The notes below the pieces were generated by a model that did no database searches, had not been told where the DNA came from, and saw only the letters and a list, made by a program, of their open reading frames with translations. 64,000 nt of DNA from an uncultured Schlesneria sp. Lineage in GTDB: Bacteria; Planctomycetota; Planctomycetia; Planctomycetales; Planctomycetaceae. Both the position numbers and the translations under genes were made by a program. The stretch covers positions 1 through 64,000 of the forward strand of contig CAIULL010000106.1 in assembly GCA_903899985.1 (NCBI GenBank), given 5' to 3'. Shown in pieces: positions 35,251 through 45,666 of the stretch (positions within the stretch are counted from its first letter, which is position 1; each line of letters starts with the position of its first letter).

Positions 35251-36776
35251 TTCGGACCCGGTACGACGTCGTCAGTCACTTCTACTTCGACAGCATTTCG
35301 CACCAGCAGTTCAGACTGAGGCTGCCCGAGGGCATGATAGAGTTCAAACTGAGCGAGATTGTAATTGATGATCGTATTCAACAGCGCGAGCCTCGATCTG
35401 ACGAGTAATCTCTGACTGTTAAGAACTTCAATCGGCAGTCCTTCGTTTCCTCGAATTCGTTTCAGGTCTTCACGCCACGAAAGCTCTGATTCTCGTATGG
35501 CTTCTTCAGCTGTCGACAATTGGTGAAACCGGGCATGAACGCGCACGTATGCCGTGGCAACTTCGGCTCTGACGCGGTCCAGAACAATCAATTGCTGCCA
35601 TTCTGATTGTCGAACTCGACTTTCCGATGCGGCAATCTGAGCTTTATTTCCGACACCCAGGTTTCGTAACGACCAATAGACAATCGCGTCCAGATCCGCG
35701 CGTGATTGAAAGTTGCCGAATCGTTCCTGGCCATTGGCGTTTGGAGTCGATCCAGCAGGTGCGGCTGCGATATCACTACCTCCTCCGAACGTACCGGAAC
35801 TGAAACCAAGAAACACAGTCGGTGAGAAAGGGAGCATTTTGGCTGCGTCAAGTGCCAGCAATGTCTGAGCGAATTCCGCTCGTTGCTCGGCCAATTCTGG
35901 TCGCCGCAGCGCGGCAATAGTGAGAAGTTCCGGTAAGGGGATCGGCTCTGGGACAATCGAATGCGGAACTGCCCAGCGATCAGCTGGTACCAGCCGAACA
36001 GCTGTATCGAGACCGACGAGCGACGCAAGGCGGGCCGAGGCGCTGAGCATTTTCCCTTCGGCTTCGATCACGTCATTGTCACGTCTAAGCAGTTCCACTG
36101 ATGCGCGATTTTCATCTGCTGGTCGGCCTTCGCCAGCTCGCGCGAAGGCTTTCGTAATACGGGCGACTTCGGCGAAATCCTGACGTGCTTGCCATGAAAT
36201 GCTGCGAGTACCCGCGGCACGTACGAGTTCCAGGTAAGCGGCGGCTACTCGCCGTTGAACGTCGTTATTGACGGTCACGGAATTCGCCACTTTTTGACTC
36301 TGAACTTGTCGACTGATCAGGTAGCGATAATAGGCGTCAGAAACGTTGAGGTTCCAGACAACGCCAGGGACGTTGACCGTTCCCGCTCCAATCGCGTTGG
36401 CACCAGCGCCGACGAATAATGCCTGACGACTGACAGTCAACATATTGCCTGTCGGCTGCTGAAGTGTACCTGTATGGCTGTTGAAGTTCGTTCCCAGGTT
36501 GATGGTTGGCAGCAATTGGACTGCGGCAAGCTGCCTGAGTGCGGCTGCTTCCAGAACACGCTGTTGGGCTGCAAGGAATTCTGGATTCTGGACACCAATT
36601 AATGAGAAGACACCGGCCATGTCGATCGGCGTCGTTTCTAACGACTGCGACGTCAAAATTGATTTCGGAGCGGCGAAATCCTGATTCATGGATTTCGCAT
36701 CAGTTTCGTCAGCCACGCAATCGTTGCAGGTCATTAAGGCAACGACGATCAGTAATACCAAAGAACGCCACATCAT
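35247..36776 (-). CDS. TolC-family outer-membrane efflux protein, second of three (509 aa)
   Basis: An OEP-family protein with the N-terminal signal WRSLVLLIVVALMTCNDCVA and the paired motifs DMAGVFSLIGVQNPEFLAAQ, LNLG-type NLGTNFNSHTGTLQQPTG, LFVGAGANAIGAGTVNVPG (about 120-138) and a second half ending YNLAQFELYHALGQPQ. It is clearly homologous to the flanking copies (the start of the barrel and the SHTG and GTVN blocks align). It overlaps the preceding tolC by ATGA at 36773-36776 and overlaps the next by ATGA at 35247-35250, so the three are translated from one message. Confidence 0.92.
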   Translation of the reverse strand: MMWRSLVLLIVVALMTCNDCVADETDAKSMNQDFAAPKSILTSQSLETTPIDMAGVFSLIGVQNPEFLAAQQRVLEAAALRQLAAVQLLPTINLGTNFNSHTGTLQQPTGNMLTVSRQALFVGAGANAIGAGTVNVPGVVWNLNVSDAYYRYLISRQVQSQKVANSVTVNNDVQRRVAAAYLELVRAAGTRSISWQARQDFAEVARITKAFARAGEGRPADENRASVELLRRDNDVIEAEGKMLSASARLASLVGLDTAVRLVPADRWAVPHSIVPEPIPLPELLTIAALRRPELAEQRAEFAQTLLALDAAKMLPFSPTVFLGFSSGTFGGGSDIAAAPAGSTPNANGQERFGNFQSRADLDAIVYWSLRNLGVGNKAQIAASESRVRQSEWQQLIVLDRVRAEVATAYVRVHARFHQLSTAEEAIRESELSWREDLKRIRGNEGLPIEVLNSQRLLVRSRLALLNTIINYNLAQFELYHALGQPQSELLVRNAVEVEVTDDVVPGPK

Positions 36777-38548
36777 TTGGACTCCGCGACCGGTGCTGGC
36801 GGAATCGTCGGAGGAACCGTATGGATCAAGAGATCAGCGGGGGGCTGACCGATGGCCGCATAAAGTTCATATTGGGCCTGGTTATAACTCCCGATCGTAT
36901 CAAGATAATCTTGTTGGGCGATGGCTCGCAGTCTCAGACTGTCCAGCACTTCGATTGGTCGACCTTCGCCAGAGTAGGCACGTTTCAAGTCTTCTTGAAA
37001 TCCTTGTTCGCTGGCAGTGACGGCGCGATCCCTCAAATCAAGCTGTGCCGTGCGCGTCTGGGTTCTCGCATACGCTTCAGCGACTTCTGCACGGATTTCA
37101 TTCAACCGCTTTGTACGCTCCCAATCGGCTGCTGCAAGCCTTGCCGTCGCGGTTTTAATAAGCGCTCGATTGGCAAGTCCCATGTTTCGGATCGACCAAT
37201 ACAGCACAATGTCCACGTCAGTTCGGTCACCGAAATCGCCGAACCGAGGGCGTCCTGTGTTGTTCGAGTTAACATTGCCCCCTCCACCAAACGCACCGTC
37301 ACTAAAGCCGGCGATGAATTGCGGTGAAAACAACAGAAGTTTTGCTCCATCCAGTTCCAGCATGGCTGCATGGACTTCCGCACGACGCTCAGCAAGTTCA
37401 GGCCGCTGGTAAAGCGCGATCGCAATCAGTTCTGGCAGTGGAATCAGATCAGGAACGATCGAGCGAGGAACAACCCAGTTTTCTTTCGATTGCAAACGGA
37501 CCGACGATTCCAGATTCAGAATCTGTCCCAACCGAGCGGACGCTTCGATGATCGCGGCATCGGCAGTAAAAATATCGGCTTCACGTCGGCCCACTTCAGT
37601 TCTGGCCCGCTCGGCATCGGAATGACGTCCCTGTCCCGCTTTGGCAAATGTCGCAGTAGTCCTGGCCACTTCCAGTGCGTCGTCACGAGCTTTGACAGCG
37701 ATGGCGCGTGTCCCCTGTTCTCGCACCAGTTGGCAATATGCGAGCGCAATCTGAAGCAATGTATTGTTCCGAACCGCAGCCGCACCCGCCTGTGCCCGTT
37801 CTGATTGCTGTCGACTGACAAGATACGCAAAGTAGGTTTCGTTAACGTTCATGTTGTATTGAAGACCCGGGATATTGACTGTCCCTGAGCCGACAGCATT
37901 GCCGCCCGCTCCGACGTACAGCGAACTTCGCTCAACGCTAAGAATCTGACCGCTCGACGCCTGCACGGCACCCGTATGTGAGTAGAAAGTTGTTCCGAGA
38001 TTGAGGTTAGGCAGCGCCTGCGCTGCCGCCAGCTGTTGGCGGGCCGTCACAGCGAGCACGCGTTGTTGGGCCAACAGCACTTCAGGTGACGTCAAGCCCG
38101 CGAGTTGCAGTGCCGCAGGCAGGTCAATCAGAGTGACAGGTTCTTCAACGTCCAGTGAGAACTCGCCGGACGGACCCATCGGCGCGGGATCAAGCTTCGG
38201 CCTGTCAGGGAATCGCCTCAAGACTGCCGCGTCGTTTTCGGTATGGGAATTCGTAGCCGTGACCTGTTGAACAGATTCCTTACGAATGTGGTTTGTCACA
38301 GCTGATTGCTTGGTTTCGGGCAGCGAAGCGGGCAAAACAGTCTGTTCGGCCTTTTGCTGAGATTTACCCTTCACAAGAAGGCCAAGTCGACTCAATAGAC
38401 TTGGGCGGTCTGCCGATCTCACCGGGGCATTCTGGACCAACCAGACGACAATCAGAAGCAGACAGAAACTCGTCCTACGAAAAATTCCCGGCGAACGACG
38501 CAGCTGTCTTCGCGAATTCTTTCCGCCGATTGTGAGCGTCCCGTCCAT
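36773..38548 (-). CDS. TolC-family outer-membrane efflux protein, first of three (591 aa)
   Basis: The longest of the three paralogues. A signal sequence (SFCLLLIVVWLVQNAPVRSA, about 27-46) is followed by a ~90-residue unique Lys/Gln/Thr-rich stretch, then the OEP repeats with NLGTTFYSHTGAVQASSG, LYVGAGGNAVGSGTVNIPG, YNMNVNETYFAYLVSRQQSE, and the C-terminal half (SIRNMGLANRAL ... EVLDSLRLRAIAQQDYL). The gene starts about 612 bp from, and divergent to, the HlyD-type adaptor and RND pump, so the whole locus is a two-directional efflux system. Confidence 0.92.
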   Translation of the reverse strand: MDGTLTIGGKNSRRQLRRSPGIFRRTSFCLLLIVVWLVQNAPVRSADRPSLLSRLGLLVKGKSQQKAEQTVLPASLPETKQSAVTNHIRKESVQQVTATNSHTENDAAVLRRFPDRPKLDPAPMGPSGEFSLDVEEPVTLIDLPAALQLAGLTSPEVLLAQQRVLAVTARQQLAAAQALPNLNLGTTFYSHTGAVQASSGQILSVERSSLYVGAGGNAVGSGTVNIPGLQYNMNVNETYFAYLVSRQQSERAQAGAAAVRNNTLLQIALAYCQLVREQGTRAIAVKARDDALEVARTTATFAKAGQGRHSDAERARTEVGRREADIFTADAAIIEASARLGQILNLESSVRLQSKENWVVPRSIVPDLIPLPELIAIALYQRPELAERRAEVHAAMLELDGAKLLLFSPQFIAGFSDGAFGGGGNVNSNNTGRPRFGDFGDRTDVDIVLYWSIRNMGLANRALIKTATARLAAADWERTKRLNEIRAEVAEAYARTQTRTAQLDLRDRAVTASEQGFQEDLKRAYSGEGRPIEVLDSLRLRAIAQQDYLDTIGSYNQAQYELYAAIGQPPADLLIHTVPPTIPPAPVAESK

Positions 38549-39160
38549 GGGATTAAACTTTTTTCAATTGCGATTCCAATCTTCAGATTGATCGCAGTCT
38601 GAGGCGTCTTCCTGACGTCCCCATGAATCCGTCACCAAGCGTTGTCGATTTCGCCCTTACACGCGGATCGGCAAAAGCTGCCAATGTTTTAACTGAGTTT
38701 TCCTGCAAATGCCGCTATCAATCGGTATCGCCCATTGTCTGTGAGTTCCGCACTCTAAAACGAAGGGAATCGCGAGGGGTGCGAAATGAGAGGGTTAGAA
38801 CTTGGCAGAGCGTTTTTTTCGGAATTGCTTATCCAAGCTTTGTGGTAAGACGTTCCATCATGCGTTTGCCGTCATCCCGATTGCCGGTGAAAAAGGATTT
38901 CCCGCGGCTAAAAAGTTTTGTCAGATTATTTGCCGTAGATTCGTTTGATTTCAATAGATCACATCAAATCGGGCAATAAGCTGACAGGTTCGTTAGACTG
39001 ATGTTGTTGAGAGTCGAGTTTGGCGACATGGCATATCCATTGCGATACAGAATCGAATTGTACAGAGTCGTGCATGCCAACATTGCTGATTCGCCTTCGA
39101 CGAACCAGTCGACTGAAGTCGAGCTAGATCGTCCTGTCAGAGTTTAACGAGAAATCATCA
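38549..39160. other. 612-bp divergent intergenic region of the efflux locus
   Basis: It lies between the first tolC (minus) and the HlyD gene (plus) and must hold both promoters. The region is AT-richer than the flanking genes. No regulator gene, clear terminator or long repeat is seen. I cannot define promoters with confidence. Confidence 0.5.
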
Positions 39161-40561
39161 ATGGCTCGAATTCGCTTCGGACGTTTTTTCGTCGTATCAG
39201 CAATGATCCTGATCGGAGGGCTGATCCCATTCGCGTGGATGCATCGCTCGCGGTCTGAGTCGTTGTCAAAAAGCGCGTTTGCAACGGGTAATGATCGACA
39301 TCCAATATCGCAGACGGACTCGCTCGTCAAAGTTGACGTCGTTAAGCCTCATCAGGGAGGAATCGAGCGAACCTGTATTTTGCCCGGTTCGATTCATCCC
39401 TACGAGGCGGCCGAGCTGTTCGCGAAAGTTCCTGGCTATCTTAAAATACAAAATGTCGATATTGGTGATCGAGTGACTGCTGGCCAGTTGCTGGCTCAAT
39501 TGGATTCGCCCGAACTTCAGCGTGACGTCGATCGAGGTAAGGCCGCTGTTGAACGAGCTGAGGCTCAAGTTGGGCAGATGACAGCCCGCATTCTTGCCGC
39601 CGAGGCCGATCTGAACGCCGCCAAAACGGGAATTGCCCGAGCCGAAGCAACCGTCAAAAGGGACATCGCGGCGTTTGATTTCCGCGACAAGCAATTTCGA
39701 CGCTTTCAAGAACTGGTCAATGCGAAATCGGTCGATGAGCGACTGGTTGACGAGAAGGAAGATCAGCGGTTGGCCGCACGGGCCGCCGTTGACGCGTCCC
39801 AGGCGAATCTCGCTGAGTCGAAGGCCTTAGTCGCCTCCGCAGCGGCCAAAGTCGATCAAGCCAAAGCAGATCTTGTTGATGCTGAGGCGGAGGTCGATGT
39901 CGCTAAAGCAAACCTGTCCAAGGCTGAGGTCTTTGTGGAATACACACGCGTGACGGCTCCTTATGACGGAGTGGTCACATCACGCGCATTCCATCGCGGC
40001 GATTTCATTCGTGGGGCCGATCAGAGTGCAGCTTTACCGATGTTAACTGTCGAACGAACAGACATCGTGCGACTGGTCTTGTATGTCCCGGACGGCGACG
40101 TCCCATTTACCGATCCTGGCGACGAGACGGTCACCGACATTGATGCACTTCCCGGTCATAAGTTCACTGGGAAGATTTCGCGAATCGCTTTTGCTGAAGA
40201 TAAGAAAACGAAAACAATGCGAACGGAGGTTGATCTGCCGAATGATCAAGGGTTGTTGAGAAATGGGATGTATGGTCGGACAAAGCTGATGCTTCAGGCC
40301 GGCAATCCCGAGGCATTTACCGTTCCTTCATCGACACTCAGTGGGACAACGAAGGGAGGCAAGGGGACCTTGTTTGTTGTGAGTGATGGCATTGCCCATA
40401 AGACGTCGGTTGAAATCGGTGTCGATAATGGGGTTCAAGCCGAAATTACAAAAGGGATTTCGTCGACCGACTTCGTGATCGTCGGGAATATTAATACGAT
40501 TAAGGACGGGCAGCATGTGGAAGTCCATGAACTGAATTCGTCGGCACCGAATAAGAGGTAA
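39161..40561 (+). CDS. RND efflux periplasmic adaptor, HlyD/MFP family (466 aa)
   Basis: It joins an inner-membrane RND pump to a TolC channel. A membrane anchor is at about 9-26 (FFVVSAMILIGGLIPFAWM). The lipoyl/beta-barrel half begins LPGSIHPYEAAELFAKVPGY and GDRVTAGQLLAQLDSPELQ. The long alpha-hairpin is at about 115-250, rich in Ala, Glu, Lys and Asp (AEAQVGQMTARILAAEADLN). The second lipoyl half and barrel follow with VEYTRVTAPYDGVVTSRAFH (262-281) and AEDKKTKTMRTEVDLPN. The hairpin contains 7-residue helix repeats. The RND gene begins 151 bases downstream, on the same strand. Confidence 0.93.
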   Translation: MARIRFGRFFVVSAMILIGGLIPFAWMHRSRSESLSKSAFATGNDRHPISQTDSLVKVDVVKPHQGGIERTCILPGSIHPYEAAELFAKVPGYLKIQNVDIGDRVTAGQLLAQLDSPELQRDVDRGKAAVERAEAQVGQMTARILAAEADLNAAKTGIARAEATVKRDIAAFDFRDKQFRRFQELVNAKSVDERLVDEKEDQRLAARAAVDASQANLAESKALVASAAAKVDQAKADLVDAEAEVDVAKANLSKAEVFVEYTRVTAPYDGVVTSRAFHRGDFIRGADQSAALPMLTVERTDIVRLVLYVPDGDVPFTDPGDETVTDIDALPGHKFTGKISRIAFAEDKKTKTMRTEVDLPNDQGLLRNGMYGRTKLMLQAGNPEAFTVPSSTLSGTTKGGKGTLFVVSDGIAHKTSVEIGVDNGVQAEITKGISSTDFVIVGNINTIKDGQHVEVHELNSSAPNKR

Positions 40562-40711
40562 TACGATTATTTCGATCAGAAGTGAGAAGATGAGTTGAAC
40601 GCGTGTGACAACTGCAATTGCGTTGTTCCTTCGCCAATTCACTCATCATTCTACGAACAAATGTTCCTAACGGTTAAGCTTCGCGACCTCCTCTGATTGG
40701 TACCTCGCTCC

Positions 40712-43700
40712 ATGAACGGCCTGATTCGAGCATCGCTGAAAAACCCATATGCCGTCACGGTGATGTGTTTGTCCGTATTGTTAATTGGCATCATTACGCT
40801 GACGCGAATTCCGATCGATATCCTTCCAGTCTTTCGCGCTCCAGCAGTTCAAGTGTTAACCTTCTACGGGGGGATGCCCGCTGAGGGGATCGAAAAAGAT
40901 ATCACGGGCCGAATCGAACGCTGGACAAATCAGGCGAACGGGATCGCACGACAAGAATCTCGTTCATTGATCGGGGCAAGCATCGTCCGAAACTATTTTC
41001 AAAGTGACGCCGATCCGAATGGGGCACTCACGCAAGTCAATTCGCTCGCATTAGCAGCCATGCCGACCATGCCTCCGGGAACGTTACCCCCCATCGTGCT
41101 GCCGTACGATCCCACCAGTTCAACGCCGATTTCGATCGTAGCAGTCAGCGGCAGTTCCCATAGTGAGGCCACGCTATATGATACGGGGCGGTATGAAGTC
41201 CGCCCGATGATCATGAATAATCCAGGGGCGATCACGCCGATTGTTTACGGGGGAAAAGTTCGGGCGGTGATGCTGTATCTCGATCGGATACGCATGGAGG
41301 CCCGTGGCCTCGCGCCGGTAGACGTCATGAAGGCGACGGATCAGTTCAATATTTTCCTGCCAACGGGCAGCGTCAAAGTCGGTGACACAGACTACGCGAT
41401 TGACTCCAATTCGATGATTGAGATTGTCGAACGAATGGGGGCGATGCCTCTCAAGGCCGAAGCAGGAAACGTCAGTTATATTAAGGACGTTGCGACTCCT
41501 AAAGATTCTTCTTTCGTCCAGACAAACGTCGTTCGCGTGGACGGCAATCGCCAAGTCTACATTCCCGTATTTCGACAGACGGGTGCCAGTACGCTGACCG
41601 TCGTCGACACATTGAAAAAGTCACTCAAGTCGATGCAGGACCGATTGTCACGTCCAGGCATTGATTTGAAACTTGTGATGGATCAGTCCGTTTACGTTCG
41701 CAGTTCAATCGCTGCGCTCGTGCAGGAAGGTCTGTTGGGAGCCATTCTCTGTTCGCTGGTCATTCTGCTCTTTTTGGGGCAGTGGAGAATGACCTTAATC
41801 GCTATCCTGACATTGCCGCTTTCCGTTCTGGGGGCCATTGTCTGTCTGTATGTCACCGGGAATACCGTGAATGTGATGACGCTGGCGGGGCTCGCGCTCG
41901 CGATCGGTCCGATGGTCGATAGTGCGATCATTTGCCTGGAAAATACGCATCGGCATTTGGGACTGGGAGTCGATTCCGAGGAGGCGGCCTACCTCGGTGC
42001 GAGCGAAGTGGCGCTTCCTGAACTTGTTTCAACCTTGTGTACGTTTCTGGTTCTGGCACCGCTTGCTCTGATGCCGGGGATGGGAGTATTTCTTTTTCGC
42101 CCGATGGCGTTGGCTGTTGCGTTTGCCATGATCAGCGCGTACATGCTTTCAAGAACCCTGGTCCCTTCATTCAGTGCATTACTGTTGCAGCCGCATGTTG
42201 GACACAACGATCCTCAGAAGCCCGCAGGCTGGTTCAGCCGAATCTTTCGTCGCTGGGAAGCACTGATCGATCTCGCGATTGCCTGGTACCTTCGCGGGCT
42301 CGACTTTGTCCTTCGCAATCGAATGACAACCATCGCCGCAGGAGCTGCCCTGTTTTGCATTGTACTTATGTCGTACGGCTGGATTTTGAAGAAAGAATTC
42401 TTTCCCGAAGTCGATTCCGGCGCATTTGAAATGGTCATGCGCGGCCCCAGCGGTCTGCGAATCGAAAGGACGGAGGAGTACGTCGCCAAGGCGGAAAGCA
42501 TGGTTCGTGAAGCCATCGGCGAACACGATTTGCAGATGATTATTTCCGAGATTGGTGTCGTCCCTGACTGGTCTGCGGCGTTTACCCCCAACGCAGGGCC
42601 AATGGACACGATTCTCAGAGTGCAGCTCAGTCCACATCGTCAATTCAGCGCCGAACACCACATCGCCAAGATCCGGGCGAAAGTCGCGAAAGAAGAGCAA
42701 TTCTCGCAATTTGAATTTGGTTTTGATTCAGGTGGAATGATCCGCAGCGCGCTGAACGAAGGGAAGTCGAACCCGATTCGAATTCGCGTGATCGGCAAAC
42801 AGCAGAAGCTGGCTTATGAAATTGCGTCGTCGATTAAGCAGGAGATTTCCAGGATCGAAGGTGTTGTTGATGCTCGAATTCTACAGAGGCTGAACTATCC
42901 GCAATTCGTGATCACCGTCGACCGGCAAAAGTCTGCCGAATTGGGACTGACGCAAGAGGATGTTATGCGAAACGTCGTGGCGGCAGCAAACAGCAGTATT
43001 TCATTCAACAAGAAAAACTTCTGGATCGATCCGGTCAGTTACAACCAGTACTTCGTCGGTGTGACGTATCCCGAAAAGGAATTTCAATCGATGGAAGATT
43101 TGCTCGACATTCCATTAACGGGCGCGGGTCAGCAGACACCAGTCTTGTTGCGTTCGTTGGCAACAATCACACGCGCCTCGGTTCCCACGGAAGCCACGCA
43201 TGTCAACCTTCAGTCTTCGATTGATCTCGTGATGTCTGTCGCCGGTCGTGACCTGGGTCACGTGGCTGCGGACGTACATCGAGTGCTCGAGAAATATGGC
43301 CGGGCTGACGGCAATGATTCATGGATTCCCTTTGATCCCAATTCTACTGATCGCAACGTTTTAAAGGGTTTTAAGATTGTTCTCAGTGGCGAGTATTCGC
43401 GAATGCAAGACACGTTCACTAATCTTTTCAGCGGCCTCTTGCTGGCAATTCTGCTGATGTACTTTCTGATGGTGGCGCTGGATAAATCCTGGATTGTCCC
43501 GCTGACGGTGATGTTGACCGTTCCACTGGCGCTAATCGGTATCTTGCCGTTCCTTTACCACACCGGCACGGCACTCAATGTCCAAAGTCTGCTGGGCATT
43601 ATTTTCATTGTTGGGATCAAAGTCGCCAATACGGTCTTGCTGACAGATTATGCTCAGGAACTTCGTCGTCACGAAGGTCTGAAGCCGACCGAGGCTATTC

Positions 43701-43918
43701 GCAAAGCGGCATCCGTTCGAGTCCGGCCGGTAACAATGACGGCTCTCGCTGCTTTCTTCGCCATGATTCCTGCAGCGCTGGCTCTTGAACACGGCAGTGA
43801 AGCCAACGCGCCATTGGCACGAGCGATTCTGGGTGGGTTGATTGCAGGCGAACCTGCGACGTTATTCGTATTGCCGTGCCTGTATTCAATTCTGGTCCGA
43901 GACCGCGACATCAAGTAA
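40712..43918 (+). CDS. RND-family efflux pump, inner-membrane permease (1068 aa)
   Basis: A proton-driven multidrug or metal exporter with 12 transmembrane helices and two large periplasmic loops. The family duplication is visible: first half TLAGLALAIGPMVDSAIICL and second half LLGIIFIVGIKVANTVLL. N-terminal IRASLKNPYAVTVMC and R.PIDILPVFRAPAVQV are typical. Compared with AcrB, the two Asp of TM4 are present as only one (VDS instead of VDD), and the Lys of TM10 is moved (GIKVAN). The ATG at 40712 replaces an in-frame TTG at 40697. It forms an operon with the HlyD gene 151 bases upstream. Substrate cannot be read from sequence; the lack of a metal site hints at organic compounds. Confidence 0.93.
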   Translation: MNGLIRASLKNPYAVTVMCLSVLLIGIITLTRIPIDILPVFRAPAVQVLTFYGGMPAEGIEKDITGRIERWTNQANGIARQESRSLIGASIVRNYFQSDADPNGALTQVNSLALAAMPTMPPGTLPPIVLPYDPTSSTPISIVAVSGSSHSEATLYDTGRYEVRPMIMNNPGAITPIVYGGKVRAVMLYLDRIRMEARGLAPVDVMKATDQFNIFLPTGSVKVGDTDYAIDSNSMIEIVERMGAMPLKAEAGNVSYIKDVATPKDSSFVQTNVVRVDGNRQVYIPVFRQTGASTLTVVDTLKKSLKSMQDRLSRPGIDLKLVMDQSVYVRSSIAALVQEGLLGAILCSLVILLFLGQWRMTLIAILTLPLSVLGAIVCLYVTGNTVNVMTLAGLALAIGPMVDSAIICLENTHRHLGLGVDSEEAAYLGASEVALPELVSTLCTFLVLAPLALMPGMGVFLFRPMALAVAFAMISAYMLSRTLVPSFSALLLQPHVGHNDPQKPAGWFSRIFRRWEALIDLAIAWYLRGLDFVLRNRMTTIAAGAALFCIVLMSYGWILKKEFFPEVDSGAFEMVMRGPSGLRIERTEEYVAKAESMVREAIGEHDLQMIISEIGVVPDWSAAFTPNAGPMDTILRVQLSPHRQFSAEHHIAKIRAKVAKEEQFSQFEFGFDSGGMIRSALNEGKSNPIRIRVIGKQQKLAYEIASSIKQEISRIEGVVDARILQRLNYPQFVITVDRQKSAELGLTQEDVMRNVVAAANSSISFNKKNFWIDPVSYNQYFVGVTYPEKEFQSMEDLLDIPLTGAGQQTPVLLRSLATITRASVPTEATHVNLQSSIDLVMSVAGRDLGHVAADVHRVLEKYGRADGNDSWIPFDPNSTDRNVLKGFKIVLSGEYSRMQDTFTNLFSGLLLAILLMYFLMVALDKSWIVPLTVMLTVPLALIGILPFLYHTGTALNVQSLLGIIFIVGIKVANTVLLTDYAQELRRHEGLKPTEAIRKAASVRVRPVTMTALAAFFAMIPAALALEHGSEANAPLARAILGGLIAGEPATLFVLPCLYSILVRDRDIK

Positions 43919-44135
43919 AAGATCTTGGATTACGCTTCAACTAACATCGTTTCAGACGCCAGCGAGATTGTATTGCTGACGAATGAATCTTGAACGGCTT
44001 TGAGCATTCGCTTTTCGAAAAACAGCGAAGTCACCGAAACTTCACCGACTTTCGTGTGTTAATTCGAATATCGGACGCCATTTGCTATCTCTTTGAAATG
44101 GGCAAAAATCAAATCCTCTATTCGAGTAAAAGCGA

Positions 44136-45624
44136 ATGTGGAATCGATGCAGGTTTCTATCATCAAAAGTTGTCGGGCTTGTCGTCGGTTTGTTGTTAGT
44201 CGCCGATCTCTCGTTTTGTCAGGAGCGGCAGCAGCAAAGGGGGAGCAAGCTTGGTGGTTACGAAAAGCCACCTGCCGCGAACGAAGTCCCCGATCATCAA
44301 TGGGATATTATCCTCGGCCGCCCAACAGATCACTCAGTCACTATCCGAGTGCTGGCGTATGAAGAATTGGAAGGTCGAATCGCTTCAGGCGTTCAATCCA
44401 AACGATACACGACTGAGACACCTGTGGTACGCTTGAACAAAGGTGAGCCGGTCGATTTTGTCATTGATTCACTGGCGGCAGACTCTCGCTGCTTTTATCG
44501 ATTTGAGTTTCGTCGAACGGCTTCAGCCCCATTTGAATTCAGCGATGAATACACGTTTCATACGCAACGAGCACCAGAAAGCTCGTTCGCGTTCACCGTT
44601 CAGTCCGATTCGCATTTAGACGAAAACACCAGCGCCGCTGTCTATGAGCGGACGCTAGCCAACGTGCTGACCGACAGTCCGGACTTCCACCTGGAGCTCG
44701 GCGACACGTTCATGGTCGATAAATATGTCAGACAAGAGATTTCGCTCGGGCAATACCTCGCTCAGCGATACTATTTTGGACGAGTCTGTCATTCCGCTCC
44801 GTTGTTTTTTGCGTTAGGAAATCATGATGGGGAACCAGGGGATCGCGGATCAAATGTCTGGGCCACCACGACACGAAAACGTTACTTTCCCAATCCCGGG
44901 CCAGATACGTTTTATTCAGGAAACCGCGAGACAGAAGCCTCCATCGGCACTGTCGAAAACTATTACGCATGGACTTGGGGCAATAGCCTGTTCGTTGTTC
45001 TCGATCCGTTCCGGTATACGACGAAACGCTCACGGGGGCGTGATGCGGTGAATGGGGGGCGGAAGTGATCAACAGGAACTCTGGAATCGAACCTTGGGAC
45101 GGACGCAGTATGACTGGTTTAAGTCAGTCCTGGAAAAAAGCAATGCACGTTTCAAATTTATTTTTCTGCACAATCTTGTCGGTGGAGCCGACCGAACGGG
45201 CCGAGGGGGAATCGAAGTGGCCCCGTATTTTGAATGGGGCGGAAAGGATCTCGACGGCAAGAATGAATTCGATCGCTTCCGGCCGGGCTGGGGGCTGCCG
45301 ATCCATGAATTGCTGGTCAAACACCACGTCTCGATCGTGTTTCACGGCCACGACCATTTGTTTGTCAAACAGGATCTTGACGGGATCGTTTACCAGGAAG
45401 TGCCGCAGCCCGGTCATGCTCGTATTGGCAGCATCCGCAGCGCGGTGGAGTACGGCTATCTCAACGGCGAAGTTCAAAGCAGTTCGGGGCACATCCGAGT
45501 GAACGTCTCAAACGATTCAGCCCGAGTCGACTATGTTCGTTCTTACCTTCCGGCCCAGGAATCCTCTCAGCGTAAGAACGGTGATGTTTCATATTCCTAT
45601 TTGATTCGCAACGATCAGCGATAA
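44136..45624 (+). pseudogene. Metallophosphoesterase (PhoD/purple-phosphatase-like) with a frameshift
   Basis: Two frames together make one ~495-residue calcineurin-like phosphoesterase. The first frame (44136-45068) has a signal peptide and the metal motifs DSH, ELGDTFMV and ALGNHDGE; the second (45052-45624) has FLHNLVGG and the C-terminal FHGHDH. They join at a run of six G (45054-45059): removing one G restores one uninterrupted frame (NGGGSDQQELWNRTLG). All catalytic groups are conserved, so the break is recent, a sequencing error, or a slippery switch. A secreted phosphatase or phosphodiesterase is the expected product. It sits upstream of a decayed sulfatase and an OprO/P-like porin. 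Confidence 0.8.
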
Positions 45625-45666
45625 TAACGTAACGAACAGGTGCCATACTGTTCGAAGGAAAGCCAG

